Shown: in pieces, positions 18,154 to 26,490 of the stretch
How positions within the stretch are numbered: the stretch's first letter is position 1
Layout of the letters: every line of letters begins with the position of its first letter
Assembly (NCBI GenBank): GCA_913060875.1
Contig: CAJXSL010000002.1
Location: forward strand, 372,001 to 436,000
DNA from: an uncultured Desulfobacteraceae bacterium
Lineage (GTDB): Bacteria; Desulfobacterota; Desulfobacteria; Desulfobacterales; UBA5852
Reading direction: 5' to 3'
Length of the DNA: 64,000 nucleotides
Position numbers and translations under genes: made by a program
The notes under the pieces: generated by a model
Told to the model about the DNA's origin: nothing
Seen by the model: only the letters and a program-made list of their open reading frames with translations
The model's database searches: none

Positions 18154-19644
18154 TTAGTTGCCTGCCCAAACCTTGTTGGTGTTACAGTGACCGGGCCACG
18201 GCCTGGAATCCCCGATGCCGGCCCATTCCTTGGCGATACCCATACGGTAGTCCAGATCGTAAAGGGAGCGGACCAGGATCTTGCCGGTGTGGGGGGAGCC
18301 CGAGGCGTTGACGCCCCAGCCCATGTAATAACCGGTGAACTCCGTGGCGGCCAGTTCCCGGCACAGGTAAAGCGCGCGTATCCTCTCCTCGGATGAGTAT
18401 TTGTCATTGCCGGCCAGGGTAAAATCCAGCAGCTTTTTCAGCCGGGGATCCCGATAGTCCTTTTCCGTGGGCATGGTCACGATGGCGCCGCCACCGATGT
18501 CGTGAAGCATCTGGATGTGCTCGCCGGTCAGGTCCTTGATGTAGTTGAGCCCGGCGTTGACCTTGAGGGGATCGGGCATGAAGACCCCGCTGGGATGCAG
18601 CTTACCGGCGGCCCCCGCTCCGAAGGCGCAGGCCTGGGCGACCTCGGCCATCTGGGCGCAGTGGGTCAGTTTGTCCTGGATGTGGGATTTGCCCAGAACA
18701 CCGTTGACGTCGGCCACCAGGGCGGCGATGCCGGCCACCAGGTCGCTGTGCCCGGCCAGGCAGCTGCACTTGCTCTGGCGCTGAATGGTGCCGAAATAAT
18801 GGGGATACAATCCGGCCATATCATACTCGCCGCAGAGGAAGACCTGCTCCCAGGGAACGAAGACGTCTTCGAAAAAGGTGGTCCCCTCCACAACGCCGAA
18901 GGCGTTGCTCATGGGGCACTGCATGGGCAAATCAATGTGGTCCGCATTGGGTGACGGTTTGGCGATCTGGCTGATGCCCGGTGTGTCGGTGCGGATCCAG
19001 AATGAAACGGCAAAATCCTTGTCCTCCTCGGTCATGGCCCGACACGGCATGATGGTCATGATCGGACAGCAGGGGCCGTAGGACGTGTGTACTTTGCATC
19101 CGCTGACGGTGATTCCTTTGGCGTCCTTTTTCACCACCCGAACGCCCGGGTAATTCTTCTGTTGGGCCGGCCGGACACTCCGGTCCCCTTTGGCGTCCAT
19201 TTTGGCAAGGGAGGAATCCCAGTCGTTTTTCTGGGACAACTCGACGTAGCGTTTGAGCCGCTGGTGATATTCCGTGCCGTATTTCCGGTCGGTCTCCCAG
19301 GTGGCGACCCAGACCAGGGAGATGACGTTGGTGCCGCACCAGGCGCAGATACGGCGGTTGGCGATGTCCCGGGTCAGGTCCAGCTTGAGCAACGAATCCT
19401 GCATGGTGGTCTGGACATGGTTGGTAATACGCCGGATCGGCTCGTTTACCTGGGGAGACTGGACGATGGCGACATCCTTGTGGGCTTCTTCGAAAACGAA
19501 ATCATGGTTCATGGCCAGGATTTTTTGGGTGGATTCGAACCGGGGGTCCTCCCAGATGTTGTCTACTTTCTCGCCGTTCATGTAGACGTTGGGTCGGGTT
19601 GCCTTCAATTCCTCCAGGTATTGCTTGCCGGTTTTAGTCGCCAT
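18154..19644 (-). CDS. 4-hydroxybutyryl-CoA dehydratase / 4-HPA 3-hydroxylase family flavoprotein
   Basis: The 496 residues match the AbfD/HpaB fold: DRKYGTEYHQRLKRYV, KGDRSVRPAQQ, IMPCRAMTEEDKDFAVSF and VFLCGEYDMAGLYPHYFG are family blocks. AbfD binds a [4Fe-4S] cluster through C99, C103, H292 and C299. Here C100 and C103 form a CxxC, the segment aligned with HRQSYGGC reads QRQSKCSC so the His is replaced, and a Cys is added (about 290-293). It is therefore probably a relative acting on another acyl-CoA or aromatic substrate, perhaps with a differently held cluster. The start has AGGAG seven bases upstream. The gene stands alone. Confidence 0.8.
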   Translation of the reverse strand: MATKTGKQYLEELKATRPNVYMNGEKVDNIWEDPRFESTQKILAMNHDFVFEEAHKDVAIVQSPQVNEPIRRITNHVQTTMQDSLLKLDLTRDIANRRICAWCGTNVISLVWVATWETDRKYGTEYHQRLKRYVELSQKNDWDSSLAKMDAKGDRSVRPAQQKNYPGVRVVKKDAKGITVSGCKVHTSYGPCCPIMTIMPCRAMTEEDKDFAVSFWIRTDTPGISQIAKPSPNADHIDLPMQCPMSNAFGVVEGTTFFEDVFVPWEQVFLCGEYDMAGLYPHYFGTIQRQSKCSCLAGHSDLVAGIAALVADVNGVLGKSHIQDKLTHCAQMAEVAQACAFGAGAAGKLHPSGVFMPDPLKVNAGLNYIKDLTGEHIQMLHDIGGGAIVTMPTEKDYRDPRLKKLLDFTLAGNDKYSSEERIRALYLCRELAATEFTGYYMGWGVNASGSPHTGKILVRSLYDLDYRMGIAKEWAGIGDSRPWPGHCNTNKVWAGN

Positions 19645-19730
19645 TGCACGTCTCCTTTCTTATGAGTGCCATCCATGCGTCGACAATTTGCCTGTTGCCT
19701 AGTGTCCGTCCAGAGCTCAACATTTTATCC

Positions 19731-19751
19731 TCATGATGTTTATCATCATGA
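19731..19751. promoter_or_regulatory. Short inverted repeat between divergent genes
   Basis: TCATGATG (19731-19738) and CATCATGA (19744-19751) are perfect complements around a 5-base loop. They lie midway in the 232-base divergent spacer between the dehydratase-like gene and the PAS/LuxR gene. This is the position and size of an operator; no poly-T follows on either strand, so a terminator is less likely. Confidence 0.35.
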
Positions 19752-19876
19752 ATGAAAGGACCAGTGAATGGTATCGGCACGCGGCTGAAATTTTTGTCGT
19801 CAAACGGGAAGGCTTTTGTAAGAATCTGGATGACAAGAACCTTGTTTCCACTTGAGGGGTATGGTAGGCAAGTGCC

Positions 19877-21559
19877 ATGGACCCATCACGACAAAAGTTC
19901 GCCGCTGTTCTTTTCGATGCCCTGGACGAAGCGGCCCAGAGCATTTTCTACGTGATCCAGGACGGGCATTTCGTCTACGGCAACAAGAGCGGATGCCGGA
20001 TCACCGGCCTGGATCCTGTCAAGGACGTTCAAGGCAAACCAGCCCTGACCTACGTTCATCCGGACGACAAACCATTGCTTATCCGCATGACCCGCCGGGC
20101 CATGCAGGGCGAACGCATCGAGCCGTTCGAGTGGCGCCTGCACACCGTGGACGGCGGGATCGTCTGGGTGATGGGACTGCTGATGAAGATCGAGTTCGAG
20201 GGAAGGCCGGCCCTGCTGGGCAACTATATCGATATCACCCCGGTCAAACAGACCCGCCAGGAACTGCGGCGCACCTCGGCAAAACTGGAAGAGATGGCCA
20301 TCGACCTGGAGTCGATCCGCCAGGAAGAGCGGGCCCAGATCGGCTGGGAACTCAAGGAAAACCTGGGGCAAACCCTGGCGGCCCTGCGGGAGGACATCGC
20401 CGCCGAGGCAGACGATGCGGACAAAAACGACCGGGGCCGGGAGCGGCGGGTTCACAAGGTGGATGCGGCCCTGGACACGATCGCACGGATCAGCGCTCAT
20501 CTTGTGCCCCCGGAGCCGCCCCATCATGACCTGATCGAGGCGATCCGCCGGTATGCCACGGAATTCAGGGACAAAACAGGAACCGTCCTGAAGCTGGCAT
20601 CCACAAAAGGCGGGTTAGATCTGACCAGAAAACAGGGCCAGGACATGTTCCACCTCTTCCAGGAAATGGTCAAAACCTTAGCCGCCTTGGGACGCTTTCC
20701 GGCCATGGCGGTTCGGCTTAGACAAAACCGGCAGCAGTTCGAACTGGGGGTGTCCGGCAAAGCCGAAGCGCTGGAACCGGATCTGGATCTCGGCGGACCG
20801 ACCGATCCCTTTGCCCCCCTGTCCGAGCGCATCAAGGTGAGAAAGGGCCGCCTGGAGGTCCGCCAAAAAGGAACCCGGATCGATCTGACCGCCCTATGCG
20901 ATCCAGGCGTCGGCTCGAGCGCCCACGCGACCCGCATCCTGTTCGCCGGCGCCCAGCCGATTCTGATGGAGGGGATAAGCCGAATGCTTTCCGGCCTGCC
21001 GGATCTCTTCATCTCCGATCAGGCCGCAACCTTCCTGGAACTGATGGAAAAGATACGATCCCCTGAGGTGGACATGGTATTGTTGGACACCCTCATCCTG
21101 GGCGACCGTACAACGGACAACCTGAAAAAGTTGAAAGAAGCCGCCCCGCATCTGCCGATCCTTGTGTTTCACACCACGGGGGATGACGACGATCTGGCCA
21201 TCCGGATGCTCCGCCGGGGCGCCTCGGGCTATCTCTCCCGTTCCAGCAGCACCAACGAATTGATCGCCGCCATCCACAAGGTGGCCGGCGGAAGAAAACA
21301 CATCAGCAACCGCATCGCCGAAAAACTGGCTTTCGAAGTGGATCTCTACGCCCCCAAACCCTTTCACCACAGGCTCTCGGACCGCGAACGCCAGGTGATG
21401 TTCATGATCGCCGAAGGCCAGACCATGCGGGAAATCGCCGAAGTTCTCAACCTCAGCTACAAAACCATCGCCACCTACCGAACCCGAATCTTCGAGAAAA
21501 TGAACATGCATACGGACAATGAAATTGTCCGCTACGTGGTATCCAAAGGTTTGATTTAA
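19877..21559 (+). CDS. PAS - degenerate kinase - receiver - LuxR transcription regulator
   Basis: This is 560 residues in one chain. A PAS domain spans about 10-130. A HisKA_3-like helix (EERAQIGWELKENLGQTL, about 148-165) follows, with Lys where NarX-type kinases have the phospho-accepting His. A receiver domain with VDMVLLDTLILGDR comes next, and the chain ends in a LuxR/NarL helix-turn-helix (LSDRERQVMFMIAEGQTMREIAEV). It resembles a NarX-like sensor fused to its NarL-like regulator with the kinase step lost. It may sense a ligand directly and switch genes. It diverges from the dehydratase-like gene, a possible target. Confidence 0.83.
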   Translation: MDPSRQKFAAVLFDALDEAAQSIFYVIQDGHFVYGNKSGCRITGLDPVKDVQGKPALTYVHPDDKPLLIRMTRRAMQGERIEPFEWRLHTVDGGIVWVMGLLMKIEFEGRPALLGNYIDITPVKQTRQELRRTSAKLEEMAIDLESIRQEERAQIGWELKENLGQTLAALREDIAAEADDADKNDRGRERRVHKVDAALDTIARISAHLVPPEPPHHDLIEAIRRYATEFRDKTGTVLKLASTKGGLDLTRKQGQDMFHLFQEMVKTLAALGRFPAMAVRLRQNRQQFELGVSGKAEALEPDLDLGGPTDPFAPLSERIKVRKGRLEVRQKGTRIDLTALCDPGVGSSAHATRILFAGAQPILMEGISRMLSGLPDLFISDQAATFLELMEKIRSPEVDMVLLDTLILGDRTTDNLKKLKEAAPHLPILVFHTTGDDDDLAIRMLRRGASGYLSRSSSTNELIAAIHKVAGGRKHISNRIAEKLAFEVDLYAPKPFHHRLSDRERQVMFMIAEGQTMREIAEVLNLSYKTIATYRTRIFEKMNMHTDNEIVRYVVSKGLI

Positions 21560-21624
21560 AAAAAACATTTCATGAAATATTCAGGTTAATCGCTTTGGGG
21601 CAGTAACCGGGCCAAGCATTTTCG

Positions 21625-21816
21625 GCCGGGCGCCTCTTGCCCTCCCTGCGAATATCCCTGTATTTTCTGACGTAGTTCGCGAACGAAACGTTTCCATCAG
21701 AGCTGCGAGTTCTATTCGACTGCTTGATAGAAAAAGCCTTGCCTGCTGATGCCATTTGGACTTTTATCAACCGGGTGGCCAGGCCCCTTGTCAATAGGCC
21801 GGCGTTCGGGAGATAA
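21625..21816 (+). pseudogene. Decayed C-terminal copy of DUF3786
   Basis: The plus strand translates as AGRLLPSLRISLYFLT, stop, FANETFPSELRVLFDCLIEK, then ALPADAIWTFINRVARP and a final stop. It follows the last 64 residues of the intact DUF3786 protein (13626-14291) nearly residue for residue. An in-frame TAG replaces a Trp codon and no start or N-terminal part is present. It is a relic of a duplication or of a second, eroded gene. Confidence 0.8.
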
Positions 21817-21829
21817 ACGCTATATCATA

Positions 21830-21998
21830 AAAATGCCCTACTCGGTTCACCGAGTAGGGCTCTCCTGTAATTCATCTGCTTTAACAGCGGTCTGTATAGA
21901 CAAACCTTTGTTGCTGTAGGTTAATTACAGATAATCTCTGACTATCAATTTCCCTTTATATTCGGGACAGCTGCCCATTAATAGCAGCTATACAATAT
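21830..21998 (-). ncRNA. Small structured RNA candidate, copy 1
   Basis: Read on the minus strand it begins GTATAGCTGCTATTAATG and ends with a perfect 11-bp hairpin (21835-21860, loop TGAA) followed by ATTTTT, a textbook intrinsic terminator. A second copy lies at 60888-61051, with the same order of conserved blocks and almost the same length. Internal pairings are visible: AGCTGC with GCAGCT near the 5' end, CTGTAATT with AATTACAG, and GGTTTGT with ACAGACC. A CTGACA and TATTGT pair 18 bases apart lies just upstream. It follows larC on the same strand. It matches no RNA family I know; an element of mobile origin is the alternative. Confidence 0.6.
21835..21860 (-). terminator. Intrinsic terminator of small RNA copy 1
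   Basis: On the minus strand GCCCTACTCGG, loop TGAA, CCGAGTAGGGC form 11 base pairs and are followed by A then five T. It would end the small RNA and any read-through transcript from larC. Confidence 0.8.
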
Positions 21999-22038
21999 CA
22001 GACATTTTGCAGATCTGTCAGCGTTATTGAAACTGCCA

Positions 22039-23247
22039 TTAGCGCAGTCCCGCATCACAATCTCCATCAAAGACCAGAAGCGCCCTAGCGCGGGCTTCTT
22101 CCAGGACAGTCTTCAAGGGTACCTTTTGATCGACGGCAGCGCGCTTGCATTCTTCATATTCCGGCATCACATTGACCAGCTCATTGTTTTGGGTTGCGGT
22201 TTTGCAAGAGATCTCGCCGAAGCGCGTTTTTACTCTCATGAAATCGCGCTCCAAGGTAAATCTGTTTTCCAGCCGCCAGCGCAGACCGATGGTGGTGGTT
22301 TCACGAAAAAGCAATTCGGCGAGGGATGTCACCCGCTCGGGCCTGCAGAGAATGGTAACCTTCGTTCCTCTTCGGTTTTTCTTCATCTGTACCGTTGTAC
22401 AAAAAATGTCCAGAGCTCCCATTTGAAGCACTCTTTCGATGAGATAGTCATAAATCTGAGGATTCATATCATCGATGGTCGCCTCGATGGCGGCCGTTTG
22501 CTCTACCGCAAACGTATTACCGGGTGGGGGGGGCTCACCAATAAAAACCCGCATCATGTTGGTAATGGGTCGATCGGCCGTCCCCGCACCATTGCCAATA
22601 TGATCGACCGTCATAGGCGGTAGAGGTCCGAAATCATGTGCCATGGCGGTTAAAATTGCGGCACCGGTTGGGGTTAGCAGTTCTCCCTGGACACCGGTGG
22701 CATAAACCGGTTTGCCCCGGACAAGTTCGGCCGTTACCGGGGCTGGCACCGGCAAAGTGACATGGGCGCATTCCACAGTGCCAGTGCCCACATTCAGTGG
22801 TGAACAGGTAATGGTACCGACACCCAACGTATGGAGGCCGATGACACTGCCAACCACATCGATGACGGCATTCATTGCATCTGTTTCATGGAAGTGAATT
22901 CTTTCCGGGGACGTATTGTGAACCTTGGCCTTGGCTTCGGCCAAGCGCATGAATATCCGGATGCTGTCTTTTTTTATGGCCGCTGCCAGGGTACTTTTTT
23001 CAATTATCGATAGGATTTCTGACAGCTGGTGATGATGGTGCTGGTGGCTCAGCGCCACATGCACTATAGCCTGGCTGCAACTGATCCCGTTTTTGACCCT
23101 AGCGGTTTTGGTAACATCGTAATGCGACAGCCTCAGTTTGCCCAATTCCTGCTTTAAATGCTTCAAAGACAGGCCGGCATCCAATAAAGCCCCTAAAATC
23201 ATGTCGCCGCTGGCCCCTGCAAAACAATCAAAATAGGCAATTTTCAT
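22039..23247 (-). CDS. larC: Full-length nickel-pincer cofactor nickel-insertion protein LarC
   Basis: A 402-residue LarC, the CTP-dependent cyclometallase that inserts nickel into the pincer nucleotide used by lactate racemase-type enzymes. The N-terminal domain opens MKIAYFDCFAGASGDM and has a His-rich HQHHHH. The C-terminal domain carries ATIDDMNPQIYDYLIERV and QMKKNRRGTKVTILCRPE. Both domains are in one frame, unlike the split pair at 42637-46285. It is the last gene of the run nudix, larE, phosphatase, larC and is followed by the small RNA candidate. Confidence 0.92.
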   Translation of the reverse strand: MKIAYFDCFAGASGDMILGALLDAGLSLKHLKQELGKLRLSHYDVTKTARVKNGISCSQAIVHVALSHQHHHHQLSEILSIIEKSTLAAAIKKDSIRIFMRLAEAKAKVHNTSPERIHFHETDAMNAVIDVVGSVIGLHTLGVGTITCSPLNVGTGTVECAHVTLPVPAPVTAELVRGKPVYATGVQGELLTPTGAAILTAMAHDFGPLPPMTVDHIGNGAGTADRPITNMMRVFIGEPPPPGNTFAVEQTAAIEATIDDMNPQIYDYLIERVLQMGALDIFCTTVQMKKNRRGTKVTILCRPERVTSLAELLFRETTTIGLRWRLENRFTLERDFMRVKTRFGEISCKTATQNNELVNVMPEYEECKRAAVDQKVPLKTVLEEARARALLVFDGDCDAGLR

Positions 23248-23365
23248 AGTAATTCCATTATTTTTGAGCGTTATGACCTTTTCTCTGGAGATGCTTTCTT
23301 CTCCGCTTGCCGGTTGTGAAATCAGGGTCGTCTTTGTTTTAAATTCAGAAGAAAACAGAGTGCCT

Positions 23366-24076
23366 TCACCGATAAGTCAGCAAAGCCTCATCGCCTGCCA
23401 TTTCAAGATGTGTAATATCGTTAAATCCTGCCAGGGCGATTTTATCTCCTTTATATTCCATGCGCGTTACAGATGCGTTCATCACTTGCCATGACAATGC
23501 CATGGTTTTCTCGTCCGATATATTCAGTGCCTGCCGAATGGCAAGTGCCACCGGTCCTCCGGATGTGAATACGGCAACCCTGCTTCCGCTTCCATGTTTT
23601 TTACCAAGGTCGTCGACACCCTCTGCAACGCGCTTTGTGAAATCCTTCCACCGTGGCCCCCCGTCCTCTTCGTATTTTCCCGATACCCAGCTAAACATAA
23701 GTCGGGAAAAAACCTTTTGAAAAATCTTCGGATCCGTTCGGATGCGGTCCATTTGGTTTTCAAGGGTGGGGTCTTCTCTTATCAGACGCGGCAGATATGC
23801 ATTCCAGACAGCAGTGGCATCGCACTCATTAAATGCGCTGGATATCTTCGGCGTAGGGATATCGCGTCCGAATTTTTCGTAGCAGTCGATGACGGTTTCA
23901 GCCGTCTGCCGTTGGCGGTCAAGGGTACCATGGTAGATTGTGTCAAACGTCAGGCCTATCCTCACCCAATGCTCACCGAGATGTCTGGCCTGTCGGAACC
24001 CGATGGCGGAAAGTTGATCATAGTTTTCTTCATTGAATGATGCCTGGCCATGCCTGATGAAATAAAAGATACCCAT
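23366..24076 (-). CDS. Histidine phosphatase family protein
   Basis: A 236-residue phosphoglycerate mutase-like phosphatase with the catalytic RHG motif at the start (GIFYFIRHGQASFNEENYD). The DRQRQTAE segment and a second catalytic region (AVFTSGGPVALAIRQAL) follow. In the latter the usual His is replaced by the Gly-Gly seen in some family branches. The substrate is unknown. It lies 59 nt after larE and 118 nt before larC, so a role in dephosphorylating a cofactor intermediate is possible from context only. Confidence 0.8.
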   Translation of the reverse strand: MGIFYFIRHGQASFNEENYDQLSAIGFRQARHLGEHWVRIGLTFDTIYHGTLDRQRQTAETVIDCYEKFGRDIPTPKISSAFNECDATAVWNAYLPRLIREDPTLENQMDRIRTDPKIFQKVFSRLMFSWVSGKYEEDGGPRWKDFTKRVAEGVDDLGKKHGSGSRVAVFTSGGPVALAIRQALNISDEKTMALSWQVMNASVTRMEYKGDKIALAGFNDITHLEMAGDEALLTYR

Positions 24077-24135
24077 ACCTTACCGCCAAAAATCAAAAAT
24101 TTTATGATGCGTTTCAGAATTCCTCAACGTGATCA

Positions 24136-24942
24136 TCAATCGTCCAAAATTAAACGATTGAGGCTCCCCCGAATGTATCCTTGCAGATCGACAGTCACAT
24201 AATCGAAGCCAATGGATTTAAAATAAGTTGTCAGCGGATTGCGCACCTCGGCGGACGTCAAAATGCTGATTTCCTCAGGATCCACTTCCAACCGGGCAGT
24301 CGGACCGTGATGCCGCACGCGGATGTCTCCCATAAGGTTCAATCCGCGCAAATAGCGTTCGCCCGCTTCAACCTGTTTCAGCTTTTCAGCAGTAATCGTT
24401 TGGTGGTAGGCAATGCGTGAAGCCAGACAGGCCAGGGCCGGCTTATCCCATGTCGGCAGGCCGAACGACCGCGATAACTGACGAATTTCATCCTTGTTAA
24501 GGCCCACTTCACACAGGGGGCTGATGATGCCCTGTTCCCTGTTCGCCTGCATCCCGGGTCGATAGTCCCCGAGGTCGTCATGGTTGGCGCCATCCACCAC
24601 CGTTTCGAACCCCCTGTCCCGGGCCCATTCCCGGATCAGGCGGAAACGCGCATTTTTGCAATGATAGCAACGGTTTTCGGGGTTTGCCACAAACAATGGA
24701 TTGGCAAGCTCGTCACCGGTAATTTTAAGATGTTCGACCCCAATGGACTGGGCCAGGCGGACCGACTCCTCCTGTTCATTGCGCGGGAATAATTCGGATA
24801 CGACGGTTACCGCCAGAAGGTTATCTCCCAGCACCTCCCTGGCGAGTTTCAGCAGCAGGGTACTGTCCACACCGCCGGAAAAGCACACGACCATCTTCTT
24901 CAAATCGGTTATTCGCGCTCTGAGCGCCTTCAATTTTTGCAT
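24136..24942 (-). CDS. larE: ATP-dependent sulfur transferase LarE
   Basis: This enzyme adenylates and sulfurates the pyridinium carboxylates of the nickel-pincer precursor. The PP-loop is VVCFSGGVDSTLL (residues 18-30). Three cysteines, C92 and C95 in RCYHCK and C172 in LACLASR, match the three-Cys LarE type, which has been proposed to use an iron-sulfur cluster rather than sacrificing its own Cys. Length 268 is normal. It follows the NUDIX gene by 66 nt. The identification is firm; which sulfur route it uses is inferred from the cysteines. Confidence 0.92.
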   Translation of the reverse strand: MQKLKALRARITDLKKMVVCFSGGVDSTLLLKLAREVLGDNLLAVTVVSELFPRNEQEESVRLAQSIGVEHLKITGDELANPLFVANPENRCYHCKNARFRLIREWARDRGFETVVDGANHDDLGDYRPGMQANREQGIISPLCEVGLNKDEIRQLSRSFGLPTWDKPALACLASRIAYHQTITAEKLKQVEAGERYLRGLNLMGDIRVRHHGPTARLEVDPEEISILTSAEVRNPLTTYFKSIGFDYVTVDLQGYIRGSLNRLILDD

Positions 24943-25008
24943 TGCTGTCTTCTCCGGGACCTCCCAAAAAAGAAGAAATCTCCGCTGCCTGCCAAACCGT
25001 CGGCCCGG

Positions 25009-25566
25009 TTAACAGGGGAGACAATCGTTCTGGTCCAGCCAGTTCACGGCGTAGTAGAGGGAACTCACATGCATGGCCTGCATGAATTCCCTCCGTTGCA
25101 GCATCGCCAGGGCATCCGCCCAAGGCACCAGAACGGTTTCGATTTCTTCGGTATCGTCGAGTTGAGGGGGCTGCACCCACTCAAGATCACGGGCCAGAAA
25201 ACAATAGGCCCGATTGTTGTGGTTGGACGGATTGGGGGAAACGATCCCGGTCTGGACGAAGGCGTCTCCCGCATAGCCGGTTTCTTCCAGCAACTCACGT
25301 CTGGCAGCGTCCTGGGGCGATTGGTCCTGGCTTTCGACCGTACCGCTGGGCAATTCAACCACTGTCTTTCCAAGCCCGTGCCGATACTGACGCACCAAAA
25401 CAACATCTTTTTTCACCGTGATGCCGACCACATTGATCCAGTCCGGATATTCCAGGACATAATACGGCGCCACGATCCGCCCACCGGGCATGCGGCATCG
25501 ATCGGAGCGGACCTTCAGCCACTTGTCATCAAAAACAATTTCCGATTTTTCAACTTCCCATTGCAT
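25009..25566 (-). CDS. NUDIX hydrolase, ADP-ribose pyrophosphatase-like
   Basis: The 185 residues contain a Nudix box: GTVESQDQSPQDAARRELLE continuing EETGY. The N-terminal block (MQWEVEKSEIVFDDKWLKVR) and the LVRQYRHGLG segment are typical of ADP-sugar pyrophosphatases. The ATG at 25564-25566 has AGGA eight bases upstream. It starts the nudix-larE-phosphatase-larC run, divergent from mfnB. Cleaning up or making a nucleotide intermediate of the pincer pathway is a guess. Confidence 0.85.
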   Translation of the reverse strand: MQWEVEKSEIVFDDKWLKVRSDRCRMPGGRIVAPYYVLEYPDWINVVGITVKKDVVLVRQYRHGLGKTVVELPSGTVESQDQSPQDAARRELLEETGYAGDAFVQTGIVSPNPSNHNNRAYCFLARDLEWVQPPQLDDTEEIETVLVPWADALAMLQRREFMQAMHVSSLYYAVNWLDQNDCLPC

Positions 25567-25719
25567 GGCGATATTCCTATCTTTTTCAACCGGTCCTGTC
25601 CATACCGCTTTACGGTAGACATGGGCATACGAGGGCGGTATAACGCTCAAGTTCTTAGGACCGATGTGTTACCCCAGCCCGAATCGTGACGTATAATTCC
25701 CGTCACCAGGAGATCGGCA

Positions 25720-26490
25720 ATGAAACTACTGATCAGCATTGCAGACACCAAGGAAATACCGGCCGCCCTGCAGGGCGGTGCGGATATCATCGATGTTAAA
25801 AACCCGGCCGAGGGAGCCCTTGGGGCCAATTTCCCTCATGTCATCCGTCAGGCGGTCGCGGCAACACCGCCCCCGATTCCCGTCAGTGCGGCCATCGGCG
25901 ATGTGCCGAACCTTCCCGGAATGGTTTCACTGGCAGCCCTGGGGGCCGCCACCTGCGGCGTCCATTATGTCAAGGCCGGCCTGTATGGCGTGCGAACGGC
26001 AAACGATGCCGTCAAATTGCTTCGGGCCGTTTGCCAAGCCGTGCGTGCCCACGACGCCGGCATCCGGATCATTGCCACCGCCTACGCTGATGCCAGGCAT
26101 TTCAATGCATTGCCGCCGCTGGAACTTCCACAAGTGGCCGCGGATGCCGGCGTTGACGGTTGCCTGCTGGACACGGCCGGCAAAGGCACCGGATCCCTGC
26201 TTACGAATCTGACCGAGAGCCAGCTTCTTTCCTTTGTATCCCAGTGCCGTGCAAACCAATTGTTGAGTGCGTTGGCCGGTTCCCTTCAGGCGGAAGATAT
26301 CGACCGCATACGCCCGACAGGCACTGACATCGTTGGGTTTCGAACCGCCGCCTGCCGCGATGGCCACCGCCAGGGGATCATCGATCCCCAGCGTGTAAAA
26401 CGCCTCAAAGCCCTGGTCGATCCAGACAAGTCCCCGTCGTCTGCCCTGTGGACAGCAGCATCTCAACCCGCTGGGGTTCCAGACCGTTGA
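25720..26490 (+). CDS. mfnB: (5-formylfuran-3-yl)methyl phosphate synthase MfnB
   Basis: MfnB joins two glyceraldehyde 3-phosphates to make the furan ring of methanofuran. The sequence LLISIADTKEIPAALQGGAD, then IIDVKNPAEGALGANFP, is the start of this small TIM-barrel family (DUF556), with the Schiff-base Lys expected in DVKNP. A second conserved KAG block follows (VHYVKAGLYG). AGGAG lies seven bases before the ATG. It is 256 residues, slightly longer than archaeal forms, and its last 86 nt overlap the convergent mfnE. It is on the plus strand while the other mfn genes are on the minus strand. Confidence 0.9.
   Translation: MKLLISIADTKEIPAALQGGADIIDVKNPAEGALGANFPHVIRQAVAATPPPIPVSAAIGDVPNLPGMVSLAALGAATCGVHYVKAGLYGVRTANDAVKLLRAVCQAVRAHDAGIRIIATAYADARHFNALPPLELPQVAADAGVDGCLLDTAGKGTGSLLTNLTESQLLSFVSQCRANQLLSALAGSLQAEDIDRIRPTGTDIVGFRTAACRDGHRQGIIDPQRVKRLKALVDPDKSPSSALWTAASQPAGVPDR

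Noticed and set aside
21830-21998. Small RNA as 6S RNA, tmRNA, SRP RNA or a riboswitch
   Set aside because: No SRP-type GGAAGCAG motif, no tmRNA ends, and no known riboswitch core was found. Its position after, not before, genes speaks against a cis riboswitch.
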